This document shows, one piece after another, positions 60,965 to 64,000 of a DNA stretch of 64,000 nt. Under the pieces are notes generated by a model. It worked only from the letters and a program-made list of their open reading frames with translations, did not search any database and was not told the origin of the DNA. Origin of the DNA: Competibacter_A sp037045685 (GTDB lineage Bacteria > Pseudomonadota > Gammaproteobacteria > Competibacterales > Competibacteraceae); the NCBI GenBank assembly GCA_037045685.1, contig JBAOII010000028.1, positions 176,229 through 240,228 of the forward strand. The letters are read 5' to 3'. A program made the translations under genes and the position numbers. How positions within the stretch are numbered: position 1 is the stretch's first letter; each line of letters opens with the position of its first letter.

Positions 60965-61408
60965 ATGCCCAGCGTCTTGCAAGAAATCGCGCAGCGGTTT
61001 GAAACCGTCGATCCTGCCAGAGCCAGGGAACTGCGTCGGATCGAACAGGTATACATCAGTTTTGGCTTGAGCGACGGCGCGGTTGCGCGAATTGGCGACA
61101 GCGAAGACACGACCCGCCGCCTGCTTCGCTTTATCCCCCGGATGGCGCGGATGCGGAGTTTCCGGTTATACCCCATCGGGGTCGGCGAACGGGACTGCGG
61201 GCGCTTCGCGCATCAGGCCCTCGCCTTGCTGGATGCCCGTCACCTGCCAACGCCGGGCAACGCCCTGGCGGTGCTCGACCCCGAGGGAACCGATACCCCG
61301 ACCGATCACGGCGACGGCTTCCGGCAATACTCTTTTGAAGTCTGGCGGGATTTGCAGCGGCGCCACGGCCCCGATTGCGCCTTGCTCCCCTTCAACCGCC
61401 AAGCCTGA
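60965..61408 (+). CDS. Conserved-looking protein of unknown function
   Basis: A 147-residue soluble protein I cannot assign. It starts MPSVLQEIAQRFETVDPARA and contains FGLSDGAVARIGDSEDTTRRLL and FRLYPIGVGERDCGRFAHQALALLDARHL. It has no signal peptide or membrane segment and a mix of helices by eye. I chose the ATG at 60965 with AGGTG 7 bases upstream; an open frame starts 23 codons earlier. It lies between grxD and feoA, with codon use like its neighbours. Confidence 0.6.
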   Translation: MPSVLQEIAQRFETVDPARARELRRIEQVYISFGLSDGAVARIGDSEDTTRRLLRFIPRMARMRSFRLYPIGVGERDCGRFAHQALALLDARHLPTPGNALAVLDPEGTDTPTDHGDGFRQYSFEVWRDLQRRHGPDCALLPFNRQA

Positions 61409-61555
61409 ACGCGCGGCCAAGCAACCACGCTGGCCGCTGCGCCCCATCCCGTCGATGGCTCGACACTGCCGACCGATCCCCGCGAGGATCGAACCTTCAC
61501 GAAACGCGCCTCAATCTGCCATTAACCACTTGCGAAGTAAGCTCATTTATTACAA

Positions 61556-61574
61556 AATGGGAATTATTCTCATT
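61556..61574 (+). promoter_or_regulatory. Fur box upstream of feoAB
   Basis: AATGGGAATTATTCTCATT: a 9-1-9 dyad with one mismatch, matching the Fur consensus AATGAGAAT-N-ATTCTCATT. It covers the spacer between TTACAA (61550) and TATAGT (61575-61580), so iron-loaded Fur would block the promoter. The feoA ATG is 14 bases downstream. Confidence 0.8.
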
Positions 61575-61588
61575 TATAGTATACCCAC

Positions 61589-61825
61589 ATGACGATGGTG
61601 CGCCTTTCCGAACTGGCGATCGGCCAGAGGGGAATCATTGAAGACGTGGAAGCCGAGGAGCATTTCCGTCAGCGGCTGCAATCCTTGGGCTTTCGGATCG
61701 GCAAGGAAGTGCGCCTGATCCGCCAAGCCTTGTTCGGCGGACCGCTGCACGTCCGCATCGGCAGCGTCAACGTGATGCTGCGCCGGAACGATGCCGCGTC
61801 GATTCACGTCTGGGCCGAGGGATGA
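61589..61825 (+). CDS. feoA: Ferrous iron transport protein A
   Basis: A 78-residue SH3-like FeoA: VRLSELAIGQRGIIEDVEAEE and FRIGKEVRLIRQALFGGPLHVRIGSVNVMLRRNDAASIHV. It is a small cytoplasmic partner needed for FeoB-mediated iron uptake. It is controlled by a Fur box and overlaps feoB (ATGA). Its leader is very short if transcription starts at the TATAGT element. Confidence 0.93.
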   Translation: MTMVRLSELAIGQRGIIEDVEAEEHFRQRLQSLGFRIGKEVRLIRQALFGGPLHVRIGSVNVMLRRNDAASIHVWAEG

Positions 61826-63610
61826 AGCGCATCGCCCTGCTGGGAATGCCAAACACCGGCAAATCGACCTTCTTCAACCGCCTGACCGGGGCTTCCGCCC
61901 GCATCGGCAACTGGCCCGGCATCACCGTGGACTTGCTGGGCGCCAAGATCCCGCTCGGCGCCGATCTGGTGGAGGCGGTGGACCTGCCCGGCATCTACGA
62001 CCTGCACGGCTTCGCCGAGGACGAGCAGGTGGTGCGCCGCTTCCTGCAAAACAACCCGGTCGATCTGCTGTGCGTCATCCTCAACGCCGCCCAGATCGAC
62101 CAGCAATTGCCTCTGGCGCTGCAATTGCGCCAGTTGGGACTCCAGGCGGTGGTGGTCCTGAACATGGCCGACGAGGCGGAACGGCTGGGGATCCGCTTCG
62201 ACGCGGCGGCGCTGGCGAAGGGGCTCGGTTGTCCGGTGTGCCTGGTCAGCGCCAAGTACGGCCAAGGCTTTCCCGAAACGCGCGAGACGTTGCGCCGAGT
62301 GCTCGGCCGCGCCCGGCCCGCCGACACCGTGGCCCTGCAAGCCGATTTCGCCGCCGACGAAGCGCTGGTCGCCGAGGCGGAGCGGCTGGTGGCGCGAACG
62401 GTGTCGCTGCCGCGACTGCTGGAGCACGACCTGACGGAGCGGATCGACCGGGTCGCCCTGCACCCGCTGTTCGGTATTCCTTTTTTTTTCATCGCGCTCT
62501 ATTTGCTGTTTCAGGCGGTTTATACCCTCGGTGGACCCTTGCAAGATGCGGTGGCGTGGCTGCTGGAGCGCTTCCGCGATTTCGCGCTGGCGCCCCTGCT
62601 CGCCTTCCTGCCCGGCTGGCTGTACGGCCTGCTGGTGGAAGGCGTTTACGACGGCCTGGGCACGGTGGCTTCCTTCGTGCCGGTCATCGTGCTGTTCTTC
62701 CTGGGCATGGCGCTGGTCGAAGATAGCGGGTATCTGTCCCGCATCGCCTTTTTGATGGATGCGCTGATGGCGCGACTGGGATTGGACGGGCGCGGGTTCG
62801 TGATGCTGCTGATGGGCTTCGGCTGCAACGTGCCGGCGCTGATGGGCACGCGGGTGATGCGCTCGCGCGGGCTGCGGCTGTTGACCATGCTGGTCATCCC
62901 GTTTTCGCTGTGCTCGGCCCGTTTGCAGGTGTTCGTGTTCCTGACCACCGCGCTGTTCGCGACCGCGAAGGCCCCGCTGGTCCTGTTCGCGCTGTATGCG
63001 ATCAGCTTCCTGACCGCCTTCGCCACCGCCCTGCTGTTCAAAAACCGCTTGCAAAGCGGCGAACCGCTGCTGATCGAGCTGCCCCCCTACCGCCTGCCGA
63101 CCTTGAACCAGGTCGCTTTGCGCGCCTGGCACGAGGTGCGGCATTTTCTGGGTCGCGCCACCCGCTTCATCGTCGTCGGTGTGGTCATGATCTGGCTGCT
63201 GACCCACTTGCCGCACGGGCGTGCCGGCCGGAAGCCCGGAAACCTTGGCGGGGATATTTGGCGGCTGGCTGGAACCGCTGCTGCGACCCATCGGCATCGA
63301 CCGGCAGATGGCGGTGGTGCTGCTGTTCGGCTTCGTCGCCAAGGAAATCGTGCTGGGGGCGATGGCGGTGGTCTACGGCCTGGAAGGCGACGCTCTATCG
63401 CAGCTGATGGCCCACCAGATGGATTGGGTCCAGGCGTTCAGCTTCATGCTGTTCACCCTGATCTACACGCCCTGCCTGTCCACCGTCGCCACGATGCGCG
63501 GCGAATCCAAAAGCGTCGCCTTCACCGGCGCCAGCATCGTCTGGTCGCTGGGGCTGGCTTGGCTGTTCAGCTTCGTTTTCTATCAGGGCGCGAGGCTGCT
63601 GGGGCTTTGA
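61822..63610 (+). CDS. feoB: Ferrous iron transporter FeoB (frameshifted)
   Basis: About 595 residues, the shorter FeoB form. The N-terminal G-domain has G1 GMPNTGKS, G3 DLPG(IYDLHG), G4 NMAD and G5 SAK. Then come about 8-10 transmembrane segments with two Gate motifs (MGFGCNVPALMGTRVMRS; GFVAKEIVLGAMAVV). It moves Fe2+ across the inner membrane. One extra base near 63220 breaks the frame; removal gives HLPHGVPAGSPETLAGIFGG. The start overlaps the feoA stop by 4 bases. Confidence 0.92.
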
Positions 63611-63628
63611 CCCCCCTTTTTATCTCCT

Positions 63629-64000
63629 TCAGTGTATCCCGGCCGCCCAAGCGAACTCCTGTGCCGTCGTCGGTTTCGAGAACAGATGGCCCTGGCCCAA
63701 GTGGCAGCCGAGACGCCGCAGTTCCCGCAACTGCCCTTCGCCCTCGATGCCTTCCGCCACCATTTGGATTCGCAAAGTATCCCCCATGGCGATAATCGCC
63801 CGCGCCAGCGCCGCGCCCTCCCCGCCTTGGTCCAGATGCTCGATAAATGAGCGGTCGATCTTCAGCAGGTGGATCGGAAAGCGGTTGAGGTAGCTCAGCG
63901 AGGAATAGCCGGTGCCGAAATCGTCGATGGCCAGCCGGACTCCCAACCGGTTCAACTCCCGCAGGCGATCCAGCGCGACCGGGGTGTTCCGCATCATCAC
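63629..64000 (-). CDS. EAL-domain protein (c-di-GMP phosphodiesterase), partial
   Basis: Only the C-terminal ~123 residues are in the window; the frame runs past base 64000. The EAL motifs are AIDDFGTGYSSLSYL, LKIDRSFI, VAEGIE and GHLFSKP. The DDFGTGYSS and KIDRSF metal and catalytic residues are intact, so a phosphodiesterase is likely; N-terminal sensor or GGDEF domains would lie outside. It is convergent with feoB (gap 18 bases). Confidence 0.9.
   Translation of the reverse strand: MMMRNTPVALDRLRELNRLGVRLAIDDFGTGYSSLSYLNRFPIHLLKIDRSFIEHLDQGGEGAALARAIIAMGDTLRIQMVAEGIEGEGQLRELRRLGCHLGQGHLFSKPTTAQEFAWAAGIH

Overview
The window is GC-rich DNA (about 65% by eye) with the gene content of a Gammaproteobacterium: AcnB, RlmD, CysM, TamA/TamB, a DegQ-type protease, GrxD, FeoA/FeoB, SodB, a YfiR/TonB-receptor cluster and REP-like hairpin repeats. 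Ppk1 with a two-domain polyP:AMP phosphotransferase, together with phosphorus-free lipid genes, would fit a wastewater-type lineage such as Competibacteraceae. That placement is a guess from style, not a demonstrated assignment.

Layout. 1-6.1 kb: a plus-strand membrane-lipid cluster (btaA, btaB, PlcP-like phosphoesterase, GT4 glycosyltransferase, PAP2 phosphatase, olsB, olsA) for replacing phospholipids with betaine, glyco- and ornithine lipids. 6.3-8.1 kb: MFS transporter and a rhodanese. 8.1-11.9 kb: polyphosphate operon. 12.2-15.3 kb: two lytic transglycosylases. 15.3-25.2 kb: minus-strand hybrid kinase, YfiR-like protein and three tandem TonB-dependent receptors, the middle one badly broken. 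25.2-30 kb: chemoreceptor, periplasmic rhodanese, RlmD, CysM. 30.1-35.7 kb: tamA-tamB. 35.8-40.3 kb: thioredoxin-like protein, DegQ-type protease, diguanylate cyclase. 40.6-43.2 kb: aconitase B. 43.3-46.0 kb: an accessory patch (CoA-transferase remnant, IS256 remnant, AT-rich DUF262/DUF1524 defence-type gene, truncated GNAT). 46.2-50.0 kb: a redox operon (CMD protein, alcohol dehydrogenase, aldo/keto reductase) divergent from a LysR regulator. 50.1-57.2 kb: a minus-strand operon resembling E. coli ynbABCD plus a PlsC-like acyltransferase, divergent from a sigma-54 activator. 57.2-64 kb: SodB, a BON lipoprotein, an AsnB-type amidotransferase, GrxD, an unknown protein, FeoA/FeoB under a Fur box, and a partial EAL protein.

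The most interesting system is at 50.1-57.2 kb. It combines a CDP-alcohol phosphatidyltransferase, a CdsA paralogue, a PAP2/dual-specificity phosphatase fusion, a hydrolase/methyltransferase fusion and an acyltransferase. Upstream lie a sigma-54-like promoter, a 19-bp palindrome suited to an activator site, and a divergent gene for a bacterial enhancer-binding protein. I read it as a sigma-54-switched pathway for an uncharacterised phospholipid.

A second pervasive feature is frame disruption. Many otherwise conserved genes (GT4, YfiR, TonB receptors, TamA, TamB, thioredoxin-like, LysR, CdsA-like, sigma-54 activator, AsnB-type, FeoB) are broken, and essentially every break is repaired by removing one base. 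Such a one-sided +1 signature points to insertion errors in the underlying sequence rather than real gene loss, except perhaps in the heavily disrupted second receptor and the CoA-transferase remnant. Annotations of these genes describe the frame-corrected product.
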